A stretch of DNA of 64,000 nt from Azospirillum sp. B510 (GTDB lineage Bacteria; Pseudomonadota; Alphaproteobacteria; Azospirillales; Azospirillaceae): positions 372,001 to 436,000 of the forward strand of contig NC_013858.1 of the NCBI RefSeq assembly GCF_000010725.1, given 5' to 3'. The translations under genes and the position numbers were made by a program. Below are positions 50,479 to 59,539 of this stretch, in pieces. Below the pieces are notes generated by a model. It searched no databases. It was not told the DNA's origin and saw only the letters and a program-made list of their open reading frames with translations. The first letter of the stretch is position 1; every line of letters begins with the position of its first letter.

Positions 50479-50951
50479 TGATAGAGACTATGGGTGCCTT
50501 TAAAGGTCAGGGAGAAACGGAGCTGCAAAAGGCTTGGGTTCAATTTCTAAAAGAGCAACACCACAACATAGCAGTTTATCTGACCTTTAACGATTATATA
50601 AAGGCGGAAGCAGCGACGGAAATATTGCGCAGATACATGGCGAAGGTGAACGGTTTGATTGTCGGTCGCAATTGGGATAAGCGCAGCAACACACGCATAA
50701 AGGGCTTCTTTGCTATAGAACACATGAATAGCAACTTGCATTTCGGCGGAAGCGTACGTGTCACAGGAAGAGACGTATGGGAAGCTGCACGCATTATGTC
50801 AGCGGCTTGGACGGAAATGGTCCCAAAAGGCAGCAGCAACATCGGTCCGATCCGTGATGAGACAGCTTGCCATTTATACAATACGAAAGAGCTGCGCTCC
50901 GCGAGCGCACGCGACAACTGGATTGATACGGAGGTGTTTTGGATCAAATAG
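50478..50951 (+). CDS. Unknown island protein, possibly replication-related
   Basis: The 157-residue protein is not recognised with confidence. It has YLTFNDYIKAEAATEILRRYMAKVN, then RIKGFFAIEHMNSNLHFGGSVRV, which is reminiscent of small replication or plasmid proteins that carry an E-H-...-N-L-H block; this is weak. GC is well below the chromosome average. It is coupled to the small coiled-coil gene upstream. Confidence 0.55.
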   Translation: MIETMGAFKGQGETELQKAWVQFLKEQHHNIAVYLTFNDYIKAEAATEILRRYMAKVNGLIVGRNWDKRSNTRIKGFFAIEHMNSNLHFGGSVRVTGRDVWEAARIMSAAWTEMVPKGSSNIGPIRDETACHLYNTKELRSASARDNWIDTEVFWIK

Positions 50952-51012
50952 GCAGAAGGTAGTCTGCACTTACGCGAAGCGTTGCAGGCGGAGCGCTGCT
51001 GTTGTGGTAGTG

Positions 51013-51044
51013 GTTGCTGTGGGTTTTAACCCATAGCAACTTTT
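51013..51044 (+). terminator. Strong hairpin terminator after the 50.5-kb gene pair
   Basis: GTTGCTGTGGGTT and AACCCATAGCAAC form a 13-bp stem with one mismatch and a very small loop, followed by TTTT. The remaining gene-free bases of 50952-51302 are AT-rich and show nothing further. Confidence 0.75.
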
Positions 51045-51302
51045 ATCATGCAAAAAGATAACAAGAACTTCATTACATACAAAACCACCTATCACTCCAC
51101 ACAGCCCATAGGCAAATCTGTTACATATAAGCCCATCACCTACTATCTCGTACTGAAGCCCATTCCACAGAATCCATTGCCTACATGACAATTCGAACTG
51201 AGGGAATGGCTTTATAGAGATGCACTACGGGCTAAACAAACACCAACGAAGTTATTTTTGCTCCATACATAAACTAATTTACTTCATATAGGGAGATAAG
51301 GC

Positions 51303-51506
51303 ATGTCGCTAATTGATTTTATATATGCAGAAATGAAGAAGCTTGGCTTAATGGAAAGCCAAAATGCATTCAGCGAGATATTCTTGGGGAAGAGCAAGCG
51401 TTATTACTCATTCTTATTAGCAACAAGGCGAGAGCCGCCATTGCATGTGCTAATTTCCCTGGGACTACGCCTAGCCGGGAAAATTCATGAGGGTTGGCGG
51501 GTGTAG
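51303..51506 (+). CDS. DUF6626-like small protein, 3' end inside the IS border
   Basis: The 67-residue product (LIDFIYAEMKKLGLMESQNAFSEIFLGKSKRYYSFLLATRREPPLHVLISLGLRL) resembles DUF6626, small helix-turn-helix-like proteins of mobile elements (from memory). The ribosome site GGGAG is good. The last codons (HEGWRV) fall in the probable left end of the IS1380 element, so the natural C terminus may have been replaced. Confidence 0.6.
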   Translation: MSLIDFIYAEMKKLGLMESQNAFSEIFLGKSKRYYSFLLATRREPPLHVLISLGLRLAGKIHEGWRV

Positions 51507-52960
51507 CGGCATCCGTTGAGCGGCCGTAGGATTTGGGTGCTGACGCCAACTCCTGCCGTTTCCGGAGCGCCCACCCGCCATGGTTGATCATACCCTGCCG
51601 CTGCCCGGCCTGTCACCCGTTGCTGGAAAGCCGGTGATCGGGCGCTTTGATGGCGGCCGCCTGTCCTCCGATGGCGGGCTGCTGGTGCTGCGGGAGGTGG
51701 CGAAGCGGCTGCGGATTGCCGATCGGCTGGCCGCCTGTATTGAGGACCCGCGCGATCCAACGCGCACCGTGCATTCGCTGGCCGACATCATCGGCTTTCG
51801 CCTGCTGGCCATCGCGGCGGGCTACGAGGACGGCAACGACGCCGGCAGCCTACGCTCCGACCCGCTGTTCAAGATGGCCCTGGAACGCCTGCCGTCCGAG
51901 CGTGACCTTTGCTCGCAAGCCACCATCTCGCGCCTGGAGAACCTGCCGGATACCCGCGCACTGCTGCGCATGGGCCGAGCCATGGTCGATCTCTACTGCG
52001 CGTCCTTTCGCCAGGTGCCCAAGCGCATCGTGCTGGATGTAGACGACACCTTCGACACGGTGCATGGCGGTCAGCAGTTGCGCCTGTTCAACGCCCATTA
52101 TGACGAGTACGGCTTCCAGCCCATCGTTGTCTTCGACGGCAACGGCCGCTTTGTCACCGCTGTGCTGCGCCCAGCCAAGCGGCCCAAGGGGACGGAGATC
52201 CGGACCTTCCTGCGTCGCCTGCTCCGCGCCATTCGGGCAAACTGGCCCAAGACCGAGATCCTGCTGCGCGCCGACGGCCATTACGCCTGCCCGGAGGTGC
52301 TGGACTGGTGCGAGGCGGAGGGGCTCGACTACGTGCTCGGTCTGCCGACCAGCAGCACACTGCGCCGTCACGTCACCACGCTGGAGGCCAGCACCGCGGC
52401 GCGCTTCCAGGCCATGCCCGGAGCCGACAAGGTGCGCCGCTTCAAGGAATTCTATGACGGGGCCAGCACCTGGAGCCGGGTCCGCCGCATCGTCGCGCGC
52501 GTCGAGGCAGGAGACCAGGGCACCGACAGCCGCTTCATCGTCACCAACCTACGCCACGGCACGGGTCGCTGGCTGTATGCCGGCCTGTATTGCGCGAGGG
52601 GACAGGCGGAAAATCATATAAAAGCCTGGAAATCCCACCTTGCCGCAGACCGGACCTCCTGCACCAAGGCGACGGCCAACCAGTTCCGCCTGTTCCTGCA
52701 CGCCGGGGCGTACTGGCTGCTGTGGAGCCTGCGCTCGCTGATGCCGAAACGCTCCCGCTGGCGCACGGTGCAATTCGACACCTTGCGGCTGCGCTTGGTG
52801 AAGACCGCCGCGCGTATCGTGGAGATGAAGACGCAGATCAAGGTGCACCTGCCGACCAGCGCGCCTGATCAGGCGATCATCCACCTCGCCCTCGGCCGCA
52901 TGCCCCGGCTCATCTGCTGAGCACCGGGGCAGCGTGCCCCAGCCGTCACCCAATCCCCTC
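51490..52960 (+). mobile_element. IS1380-family insertion sequence, apparently complete
   Basis: The element carries one full transposase gene. Candidate terminal inverted repeats are AGGGTTGGCGGGTG near 51490 and, inverted, GAGGGGATTGGGTG near 52960; they match only in part, so the exact ends and any target duplication are uncertain. GC is high, unlike the DNA on both sides. Confidence 0.65.
51580..52920 (+). CDS. IS1380-family transposase
   Basis: The 446-residue DDE transposase is full length. The catalytic acids are probably in VLDVDDTFDTVHGGQ (about residue 155), LLRADGHYACPE (about 229) and ARGQAENHIKAWK (about 343), matching the IS1380 pattern. N-terminal FDGGRLSSDGGLLVLREV is also typical. 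The frame is intact, so the element may still be active. Confidence 0.92.
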   Translation: MVDHTLPLPGLSPVAGKPVIGRFDGGRLSSDGGLLVLREVAKRLRIADRLAACIEDPRDPTRTVHSLADIIGFRLLAIAAGYEDGNDAGSLRSDPLFKMALERLPSERDLCSQATISRLENLPDTRALLRMGRAMVDLYCASFRQVPKRIVLDVDDTFDTVHGGQQLRLFNAHYDEYGFQPIVVFDGNGRFVTAVLRPAKRPKGTEIRTFLRRLLRAIRANWPKTEILLRADGHYACPEVLDWCEAEGLDYVLGLPTSSTLRRHVTTLEASTAARFQAMPGADKVRRFKEFYDGASTWSRVRRIVARVEAGDQGTDSRFIVTNLRHGTGRWLYAGLYCARGQAENHIKAWKSHLAADRTSCTKATANQFRLFLHAGAYWLLWSLRSLMPKRSRWRTVQFDTLRLRLVKTAARIVEMKTQIKVHLPTSAPDQAIIHLALGRMPRLIC

Positions 52961-53316
52961 CACCACCAACTCCGACACCGTCACGCCGCCGTCAGCGCGG
53001 CGGCCGACGACGCGCGCCCATACAGCCCAACGTTGATCATCTCAACGCGGCGACCAGACCGCTCGCCACCCTGGTGAATAAAGGCGGCTAGAGAGATTGG
53101 CCGAGCAGCTTGACGTTCATCAGCAATGGATGAGGGAGCACTTGAGAATGATGGCAGGAGAAATCCGCCGGGAAGCTGATCGACGCAGCTTGCTTACCAT
53201 CCCCTGCCGCCGCCACAGCTCGCCACCTGTCTCGATGAACGCCTGCCCGCTATGCCAGTAGCTCCACCAGAGTCAAAGCGTGCCCAGGCGCTTGCTACGG
53301 CCCTGGGCGTGCTATG
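52961..53316. other. Gene-free stretch between the IS and the second island repeat
   Basis: No convincing gene is seen. The sequence looks like decayed coding DNA. From 53291, CTTGCTACG followed 17 bases later by the 20-bp repeat is also found at copy 3, so the conserved unit is longer than the palindrome alone. Confidence 0.5.
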
Positions 53317-53336
53317 GGAGTTGGATAATCGAACTC
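53317..53336. repeat. 20-bp island repeat, copy 2
   Basis: GGAGTTGGATAATCGAACTC, identical to copies 1 and 3. CTTGCTACG stands 17 bases before it, as in copy 3. It lies between the IS region and the module with the membrane protein, MASE1 kinase and CHAT protease. Confidence 0.9.
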
Positions 53337-53346
53337 CTCTTCCGGG

Positions 53347-53856
53347 CTACCCTCTCAAAAGAGCCAGCATGGGGAAAAGCACGGAGGCAGAAGCAATAAC
53401 CAACACCATGATTGCCGATCGCCTTAGAATTTGGTCCTTGGGCAACCAATCAGCACTTACCCACATCCGAATGGCGTGCGCGACGATAGCTGGAGCGCCA
53501 TACATCTGGATACCGATAACGAGTAGCTGAGCGTGGAAGTTTGGACTTGGCGTGCCATAGACAGCCCAGACCGTAGCAATTGACTGACTGGTTACAAACC
53601 CAACAGCTCCTCCGAGAAGACTATTGGTAATCGGTGCAAGGGCATGGCTGCTACGTAAAGCCCGCCAAATGCCTGCCGGAAACATGGTGAGAAGGACAGC
53701 GCCGCAAAGCAAATACCAAGCGAATTCGTTTTGCGGTTCCTTCACAAAAACTCCAAAGATCACTGTGATAATCAATGGCGGACCATAGACGGCCACCTCA
53801 TCTCCCCAATGGCTCTCCTTGTTTACAACCTCTTTCATGGCATCCATGAACTGCAT
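53347..53856 (-). CDS. Multi-pass membrane protein of unknown function
   Basis: The 169-residue protein has about five hydrophobic segments (PPLIITVIFGVFV, WYLLCGAVLLTMFPAGIW, LLGGAVGFVTSQSIATVWAVYG, APAIVAHAIRMWV, SAIMVLVIASASVLFPMLALL). No known motif is seen. The ribosome site GGAGG lies 7 bases before the ATG. The gene ends 10 bases from repeat copy 2 and is divergent from the MASE1 kinase. Confidence 0.7.
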   Translation of the reverse strand: MQFMDAMKEVVNKESHWGDEVAVYGPPLIITVIFGVFVKEPQNEFAWYLLCGAVLLTMFPAGIWRALRSSHALAPITNSLLGGAVGFVTSQSIATVWAVYGTPSPNFHAQLLVIGIQMYGAPAIVAHAIRMWVSADWLPKDQILRRSAIMVLVIASASVLFPMLALLRG

Positions 53857-53980
53857 AATTCACCCTCCATTAAAGTGAAACGCTTGTTCAGGTGCTGACA
53901 TACATGCCGCAAGTGGAAGATTAACACTTTGGATATAGATTTCCGATAAGGATCTGCAACTCAGCGCGCCGGAGCATACT

Positions 53981-55834
53981 GTGCCAGTCAACCGTTCACG
54001 CCTGTTATCGTTGCTGCTGGCTGCCCTTGTATATCTGGCGCTGAAAGCACTGCTCTACAGGGTCGCAGGTTTGTTCGATGTCGCCCCAAATGCCAGTGCC
54101 TGGTATCCGCCCATCGGGTTGATGTTGGCCTTCGCCCTTCACAGCGGTTGGGCAGCAATCCCGTTCTTGTTCGTGCCGTCCGATCTGCTCGCCTATGGCG
54201 TGATCAACAGCTTCAGCCTGCTTATCATCCCACAAGCCATTATAGTGGGCGCAACCGGGCTGGTCCTTCGACGTTGGTTCGCTTCCGACGTGTTCAGCAC
54301 GTCGAAAGGCGTTGGAACGTTCATAACTGTAGCTTTAATTTCCGTATCTGCGCTGTTCGTCATTTCGACGGCAACGGTTCAGGTCATCACCGCCCGCCAT
54401 ATCTCTATTACTGACAACATCAACTTCGCCTATTGGCTGGGAGACATGTCGGGTGTGTTGCTCTGCACGCCCGTCTTCCTAGCGCTCTTTCATCTCTTCA
54501 ACCGCCAACCCACTTGGAAATCAACCTCGTGGCTTCCGCTGACGGCCTCGACCCTGATGCGGTCCGCCGGATTGGCCGCTGCCGCTTTGCTGATATGGTT
54601 CCTGTTGCGAAACCTGCTGTCCAGCCCGGCCAGTTCGTTCTTCCTTCTCATCCTGCCCATTGCGGTCGCTGGGTTCCTATGGGGCTTCGGCGCTTCGACG
54701 TTGACCGCCTTTCTGGTCAATCTTGGGCTTGTCCTGCTTGTGCGTGGAGTTTTGGACACCCGCGATGTGGTCGATCTCCAGGTGTTCATGCTAGCCGCTG
54801 GGGCGACGGGCTTGCTTCTGGGTGCCTTGGGCAGCACGCGCATGGAACTGCTCGGGAGAAACGCGCATTTGGTCCGTGCCATAGAGGAAGCCCCGTTGGG
54901 CATTGCCCTATTGCAGCATCAACCCGCCAAGCTGAACGTTGTTTTCGCCAATCCCATCTTTTTACGCTTCATCCCCGACGCAACGACCATTCTCCAGCGG
55001 CTTCAACAAATTCACGAATTTGAGGGAGACGTGCCAACGAGTGAGCGGATGTTGCACTGGACCATCAAGCCCGCCTCTGCCTCACCGCAAGGAGAGACGC
55101 TGATTGCTATTGTGCGGGACGTGACAGAGCAACGTCGGAGGGAGCACGCGGAGCAGCACCAACGCCGCATGGTCGCCATTGGGGAAATTGCCGGTGGAAT
55201 GGCCCACGAACTCAACAACCTCCTTCACCCCATCATCAATCTCAGCCAGCAAGCCCGCAAAGACGCCATCGCCAAACCGGAGCGGCTTGGGAAGGCCCTC
55301 AGCATCATCGAGGAAAGCGCGCGTGGGTCCGCCCAGTTGGTTCGTCAGGTGCTGTCCTTTGCCCGCAACGACGAAGAGATCGGGGGAGGCACGGAACTGG
55401 TCGCCGCTCTGCGCGACTCGATTGCGCTGCTGACATCGACGCTCCCGCCCACCTTCACTATCACGTTGACCCACGACGTGCCGTCAGCTTTGGTCAACCT
55501 GACGCGGACGGAAATCAGCCAGATCGTCACGAACCTCGTCGTCAATGCTCTGGATGCGACCGACCAGAGAGGCCGTCTCACCATTCATGTCGGTCAGCTT
55601 GTCGATGGTTCTGTGACTGCAACCTTCGAGGACAATGGCCCCGGCATCTCCGCAGAGGACGCGGAGCGCATCATGGAGCCGTTTTTCACCACCAAACCTC
55701 ATGGGCGCGGGACGGGCTTGGGGTTGGCGGTCGTGCGTGACCTCCTGTTGCGTCGTAATGGCTCCATCAAGCTCGTCACCCAGGCTCCCCAAGGCGCATG
55801 CTTTGTGCTATCTATTCAGAGCACTGCTGAGTGA
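53981..55834 (+). CDS. MASE1-type sensor histidine kinase
   Basis: The 617-residue kinase has an N-terminal membrane domain of about eight helices with the MASE1 pattern (YPPIGLMLAFALHSGWAAIPFLF), a short PAS-like segment (about 310-385), a HisKA domain with phospho-His in GGMAHELNNLLHPIINLSQQ (about 407) and an HATPase domain (VTNLVVNALDATDQ, DNGPGISAED, GRGTGLGLAVV). The start is GTG with GGAG 6 bases upstream. The next gene, 7 bases on, is a lone receiver protein. The signal is unknown; MASE1 domains sense diverse small molecules. Confidence 0.9.
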   Translation: MPVNRSRLLSLLLAALVYLALKALLYRVAGLFDVAPNASAWYPPIGLMLAFALHSGWAAIPFLFVPSDLLAYGVINSFSLLIIPQAIIVGATGLVLRRWFASDVFSTSKGVGTFITVALISVSALFVISTATVQVITARHISITDNINFAYWLGDMSGVLLCTPVFLALFHLFNRQPTWKSTSWLPLTASTLMRSAGLAAAALLIWFLLRNLLSSPASSFFLLILPIAVAGFLWGFGASTLTAFLVNLGLVLLVRGVLDTRDVVDLQVFMLAAGATGLLLGALGSTRMELLGRNAHLVRAIEEAPLGIALLQHQPAKLNVVFANPIFLRFIPDATTILQRLQQIHEFEGDVPTSERMLHWTIKPASASPQGETLIAIVRDVTEQRRREHAEQHQRRMVAIGEIAGGMAHELNNLLHPIINLSQQARKDAIAKPERLGKALSIIEESARGSAQLVRQVLSFARNDEEIGGGTELVAALRDSIALLTSTLPPTFTITLTHDVPSALVNLTRTEISQIVTNLVVNALDATDQRGRLTIHVGQLVDGSVTATFEDNGPGISAEDAERIMEPFFTTKPHGRGTGLGLAVVRDLLLRRNGSIKLVTQAPQGACFVLSIQSTAE

Positions 55835-55841
55835 AGGCGCC

Positions 55842-56210
55842 ATGAAGATTCTGATTGTCGATGATGCAGAGAACGTTCGCTACTCGCTGCGCACCAGCCT
55901 GGAAGATGCCGGATACACTGTGGAGGAAGCGGTTGACGGCGAAGAAGCGCTCACCCGACTTGACTCCGATGCCTTCGATCTGGTGATCGCTGACGTGTGG
56001 ATGCCGCGCCTGAATGGTATCGACCTGCTCCAAAAGATGCGCGCTATCAGCCCAAATACGCCCGTCCTCATCATTACTGGGGGCGCCGCCCGCATCCCTA
56101 TTGAAAGCACAGCAGCTATGGCTCGCACTTGGGGTGCTGATAAGGTGTTTTACAAACCATTCGATAACTCGGAACTGATTAAATTCATTCAGAGACTCGA
56201 TAACAGATAG
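55842..56210 (+). CDS. Single-domain response regulator paired with the MASE1 kinase
   Basis: The 122-residue receiver has Asp7-Asp8 (IVDDAE), phospho-Asp in LVIADVWMPRLNG (about 51), Thr in LIITGG and Lys in FYKPFDNS. No output domain follows. It is co-transcribed with the kinase. Output may be through protein contact, perhaps with a product of the same module; this is inference. Confidence 0.9.
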   Translation: MKILIVDDAENVRYSLRTSLEDAGYTVEEAVDGEEALTRLDSDAFDLVIADVWMPRLNGIDLLQKMRAISPNTPVLIITGGAARIPIESTAAMARTWGADKVFYKPFDNSELIKFIQRLDNR

Positions 56211-56398
56211 GATAAAAACGAACAGAAAGGCACACTCACCCGGTTAACGGCTACCTCCACCAGACCTAAGCTATCAGCGCACATTCATGAATTATACTCA
56301 CAAGGTTCACCAGCAGCAAAATATCACCGCAGCTCCTCTGAAACAGTCCATATTTTCATCAAAATGATGGACGATAATCGTTAGCCGAGGACAAGATC

Positions 56399-58672
56399 AT
56401 GAACACCACTGACGATTTTCTACCTTTTATTAGCTCCCCTTCGATTTCCGGTAATTCTAGAACAAAGCAACCAATAAACTTTGACATTCACTACATCATC
56501 GTGGTTCCTGATGGAAACCCTTCGCAAGCTTCGCCTATGCAGGGATTTTCTCCAAGCCTTTGCTCAAACCACTGGATGGTTAGAGGCATCACCCATATGC
56601 CTTCGACAATCATTGACCTAACACCAGACGGCCAGGAAACCTTGCTCGCGCGGCGAATGGGAGGCACAAATCCAATAAATTGGTACGGACAAACACCACG
56701 GGCTGTTCTTTCTCAACCTCTACCGCCGATGATCCCCTTCAATGTGATACTTATAGGTTCAACAGAGCGCCTGAAGGATTATACTGCATGGGCAGCCTCA
56801 TGCGCTATTCCGCCTGTTTTAGTTGCTGATAAGAACGCCGACTTAAGTTTCGAGCAACTTACTGCCGAGAATCTGCGTCAACTTTTTCTTGCTAGATGTG
56901 ACTTATTCCCAGATTATATTGATCCTGAATACATTGTCTCTGCAAAGAATACGCTTTCATCCTGGGTTCCACAGAAAAAACGGGAGCTCGGCTATCAAGT
57001 TGGCGGACACAACTCCGTTAGCCCGAACCTTTTAGTCTTGGCCTCCGCTGGTTACGAAAATATAAGTAATGGCCCTTTCCAAGATATAGGTAAGGGAATT
57101 AAGCCTTATGTTGACCAGATTGTTCAAACAACAAAGAGTGTGCTCACTGAACGCAATGCTATTGGAGAGCGCGATCTCCATCGCATTTTTCGTCCAACGT
57201 TCGATCTGAACCTATTTGCACCCGCAGTCTATCCGCATTTTCTACAAATGCCCGTGCCAAGCCAGCTAAACAAACAAGAACAAAAAGATTTTATGCTCGT
57301 CAGAAAGGCTCTAGAACGTCAGGAAGGCTATTCATTTGACCTGTCAAACCCTGCCCAGTTCAAGGCTTTGTTTGGTTTTTCGCCGGAAAATAGCGACAGT
57401 AAATCACCAAAGCCTCATCCTCTTTTGGCTGTAAGAGCTCAAGAACTTACCCTTGCTACTGAAGCTATATCTTCCTTAGCAGTTTCAGAATTTTCAGCAG
57501 TTATTAGGTTACCCAACGATGTAAACAGAACCGCAGGAGCGATTCGCTCGTTTGCTGCTCAATATCGAGGCCATAAGCCCAACTCACAGAAGCGGCTTCT
57601 AGGATTCCGCGAAGTTCAACGCCGCCTCTCTGAGGCAGTACCGGCCGAGTTTCTAGAGCTAATACGCTCCTCTAAGACTGGCGTACGTATTGTCGCAGAC
57701 GCCCATCTTGAGTGGCTTGATATTGACGGATTACCACTTGGAATTCGCAAAAATGTAACGCGAATTCCAGTTACTCCTGGCAACCTATTCATTGGTGAAG
57801 TTGGTCCACACAATCACCTAATGCTTGCTGTTGAGCAGCTTACGCGTATTCTAGTCATTAGCGCACTGAAGCGCGACGACCCAATTAAAGGAATGTTCGA
57901 GGCAGCATTCGAGCATTTTGGAAAGTTGTGGAGAGAGAAGCTAAATATTGATTTCGTAGAGGTCGATAATGAGCAGAAGTTTGTTGATGCAATAAATAGG
58001 TTTGATGGCCATATCCTTATTTTCGATGGACATGGCTCACACCGCACCGATGCAGCAGCGAGTCTCTATTTAGAAGACAATGCAGTTGACGTTTGGGGAC
58101 TGCGTGACAAGATCACCAGAATGCCTCCAATAGTTGTCTTAAGTGCCTGCGATACCCACGCAGCCGACCGCAACCACGCTACAATAGCAAATGGCTTAAT
58201 CGCCATCGGCGCAAGATGTGTCCTCGCCTCGGTATTCCCCCTACAGGCATCGGATGCTGCAATATTCGCTGCACGATTGCTGTTCCGCATTTCCGATTTC
58301 GTTGGCCCAGCAACCCGGAGCTTTGGTCGAGCTCTTTCTTGGGCAGAGGTAGTATCAGGAATGATCAGAATGCAGCTTCTAACGGACTTTCTAAGGCATC
58401 TAAAGGATTCTGGCCAAATTACGAAAGATGCATACTTTTCTGTCCATATGGAGGGTAACTCTGCCATTAATGGAGATTTTCCTGATCCTTTTAAGGAAGT
58501 CATAAATGCATTAGAGCGATCTGGCATGGACCCCGATAAAGCACGGAGTCAGCTTTCTTTCACTATCGCGAACTCCAGCGCAGTTAGCTATCTTCACATC
58601 GGAAGGCCAGAGACGATACTAATAGATGACACTGACCGTGTCCGCAATCAACTTGATAAATTCGATTCATAG
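56399..58672 (+). CDS. CHAT-domain caspase-like protease with uncharacterised N-terminal region
   Basis: The 757-residue protein has a C-terminal CHAT domain (caspase HetF associated with TPR): the catalytic His in ILIFDGHGSHR (about residue 543) and Cys in VVLSACDTHAADRN (about 583), followed by IGARCVLASVFPLQASDAAIFAARLL. The first 450 residues show no TPRs or other known domain; text such as ILIGSTERLKDYTAWAASCAIPPVLVADKNADL suggests a sensing fold. Bacterial CHAT proteases include Craspase and gasdermin activators in defence. No gasdermin or CRISPR effector is adjacent. GC is well below the host average. The ribosome site is GAGGA. Cut targets are unknown. Confidence 0.87.
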   Translation: MNTTDDFLPFISSPSISGNSRTKQPINFDIHYIIVVPDGNPSQASPMQGFSPSLCSNHWMVRGITHMPSTIIDLTPDGQETLLARRMGGTNPINWYGQTPRAVLSQPLPPMIPFNVILIGSTERLKDYTAWAASCAIPPVLVADKNADLSFEQLTAENLRQLFLARCDLFPDYIDPEYIVSAKNTLSSWVPQKKRELGYQVGGHNSVSPNLLVLASAGYENISNGPFQDIGKGIKPYVDQIVQTTKSVLTERNAIGERDLHRIFRPTFDLNLFAPAVYPHFLQMPVPSQLNKQEQKDFMLVRKALERQEGYSFDLSNPAQFKALFGFSPENSDSKSPKPHPLLAVRAQELTLATEAISSLAVSEFSAVIRLPNDVNRTAGAIRSFAAQYRGHKPNSQKRLLGFREVQRRLSEAVPAEFLELIRSSKTGVRIVADAHLEWLDIDGLPLGIRKNVTRIPVTPGNLFIGEVGPHNHLMLAVEQLTRILVISALKRDDPIKGMFEAAFEHFGKLWREKLNIDFVEVDNEQKFVDAINRFDGHILIFDGHGSHRTDAAASLYLEDNAVDVWGLRDKITRMPPIVVLSACDTHAADRNHATIANGLIAIGARCVLASVFPLQASDAAIFAARLLFRISDFVGPATRSFGRALSWAEVVSGMIRMQLLTDFLRHLKDSGQITKDAYFSVHMEGNSAINGDFPDPFKEVINALERSGMDPDKARSQLSFTIANSSAVSYLHIGRPETILIDDTDRVRNQLDKFDS

Positions 58673-58702
58673 GATTTCACCCGTCAACTTTTGAGCAGAA
58701 TC

Positions 58703-59134
58703 CTATTTCCCTTTTCTTATTTCCAGAAGATTTTGAAGGAGTTTAGTTGCCGTACGTGCGTAGGCTTCAATGTCTTCTTCCGAAACTTCGGCCAACGCAC
58801 GTTCCAGTACAAGGCGCGGATCGTGTTTCAGCAGCTCACGCCCCTTCTCGGTAAGCTCCAGCAGATCAGCCCGTGCATCACGTGGATTCGGCAGCTTAGT
58901 CAACAGCCCCTTGTCCACCAGCGTGACCACCGTGCGCGCGACACTGGCAATCGCTAAATCCTGATAACGAGCAAGCGCCGATGCTGTGCGTTGAGCTTCC
59001 GATACTTCAGCGAAATAGCGAAGCGCCACCCACTGTGCTGGATAAAGTCCCTCAGAGTGAGCGGAGGCGTGCAAGAGACGAGAAGTATTTTCGACGACCG
59101 ACGCAAGGCCAGGAATTGACACGCTCCGTGCCAT
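58703..59134 (-). CDS. MarR-family transcriptional regulator
   Basis: The 143-residue protein has the MarR winged helix (ALARYQDLAIASVARTVVTLVDKGLLTKLPNPRDARADLLELTEKG) between two dimerisation helices. GC is higher than the CHAT gene it faces tail to tail. It may repress itself or the adjacent module. The DRRx-like DARADLLELT beta-wing is present, so DNA binding is expected. Confidence 0.9.
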   Translation of the reverse strand: MARSVSIPGLASVVENTSRLLHASAHSEGLYPAQWVALRYFAEVSEAQRTASALARYQDLAIASVARTVVTLVDKGLLTKLPNPRDARADLLELTEKGRELLKHDPRLVLERALAEVSEEDIEAYARTATKLLQNLLEIRKGK

Positions 59135-59333
59135 CGTGATTACACCACCCTATTGCTTATGCCTTTATCATACTATCTGACACATTCCGACAGCGCCATA
59201 CGACATCGCCGGGCGCTCGAATCTCCAATGGGGCGGGATAAAAAAATGCGATGTGCGGAGTGCGAGCCACATTTTACTACATCCAGCCAATCCTCCACCG
59301 CCGCTATAGGCCCCTAGATCCATTCTACAATAA

Positions 59334-59470
59334 GTACGTGGTCAAAAACACTGGGCGACAACGAGGCCCAAGCCCACTCCGGGGTGGTCGAACGCTGTGA
59401 AAATGCACGATACCGACAACCTGCGGCTGCTCTACAGCCAAGCCCATGCCCGGAGTGTCTGACCACGTAC
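59334..59470. mobile_element. MITE-like element of about 137 bp
   Basis: Ends are inverted repeats: TACGTGGTCAAAAACACT from 59335 and, inverted at the right end, TACGTGGTCAGACACT up to 59469. CATTCTACA stands close to both sides (59321-59329 and 59471-59479), as a target duplication might. There is no coding sequence inside, so it would depend on a transposase elsewhere. Confidence 0.6.
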
Positions 59471-59539
59471 CATTCTACATTATAACTTCATTGAAGTTGG
59501 TGTTCCCCGGGCACTTGCTACGAGCCTTGACCCAACATG

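Noticed and set aside
50758..51036. Forward ORF overlapping the 157-residue gene
   Set aside because: Out-of-frame shadow that runs into the terminator hairpin.
53252..53530. Small forward ORF across repeat copy 2
   Set aside because: Overlaps the membrane protein gene antisense and consists of decayed sequence; no ribosome site.
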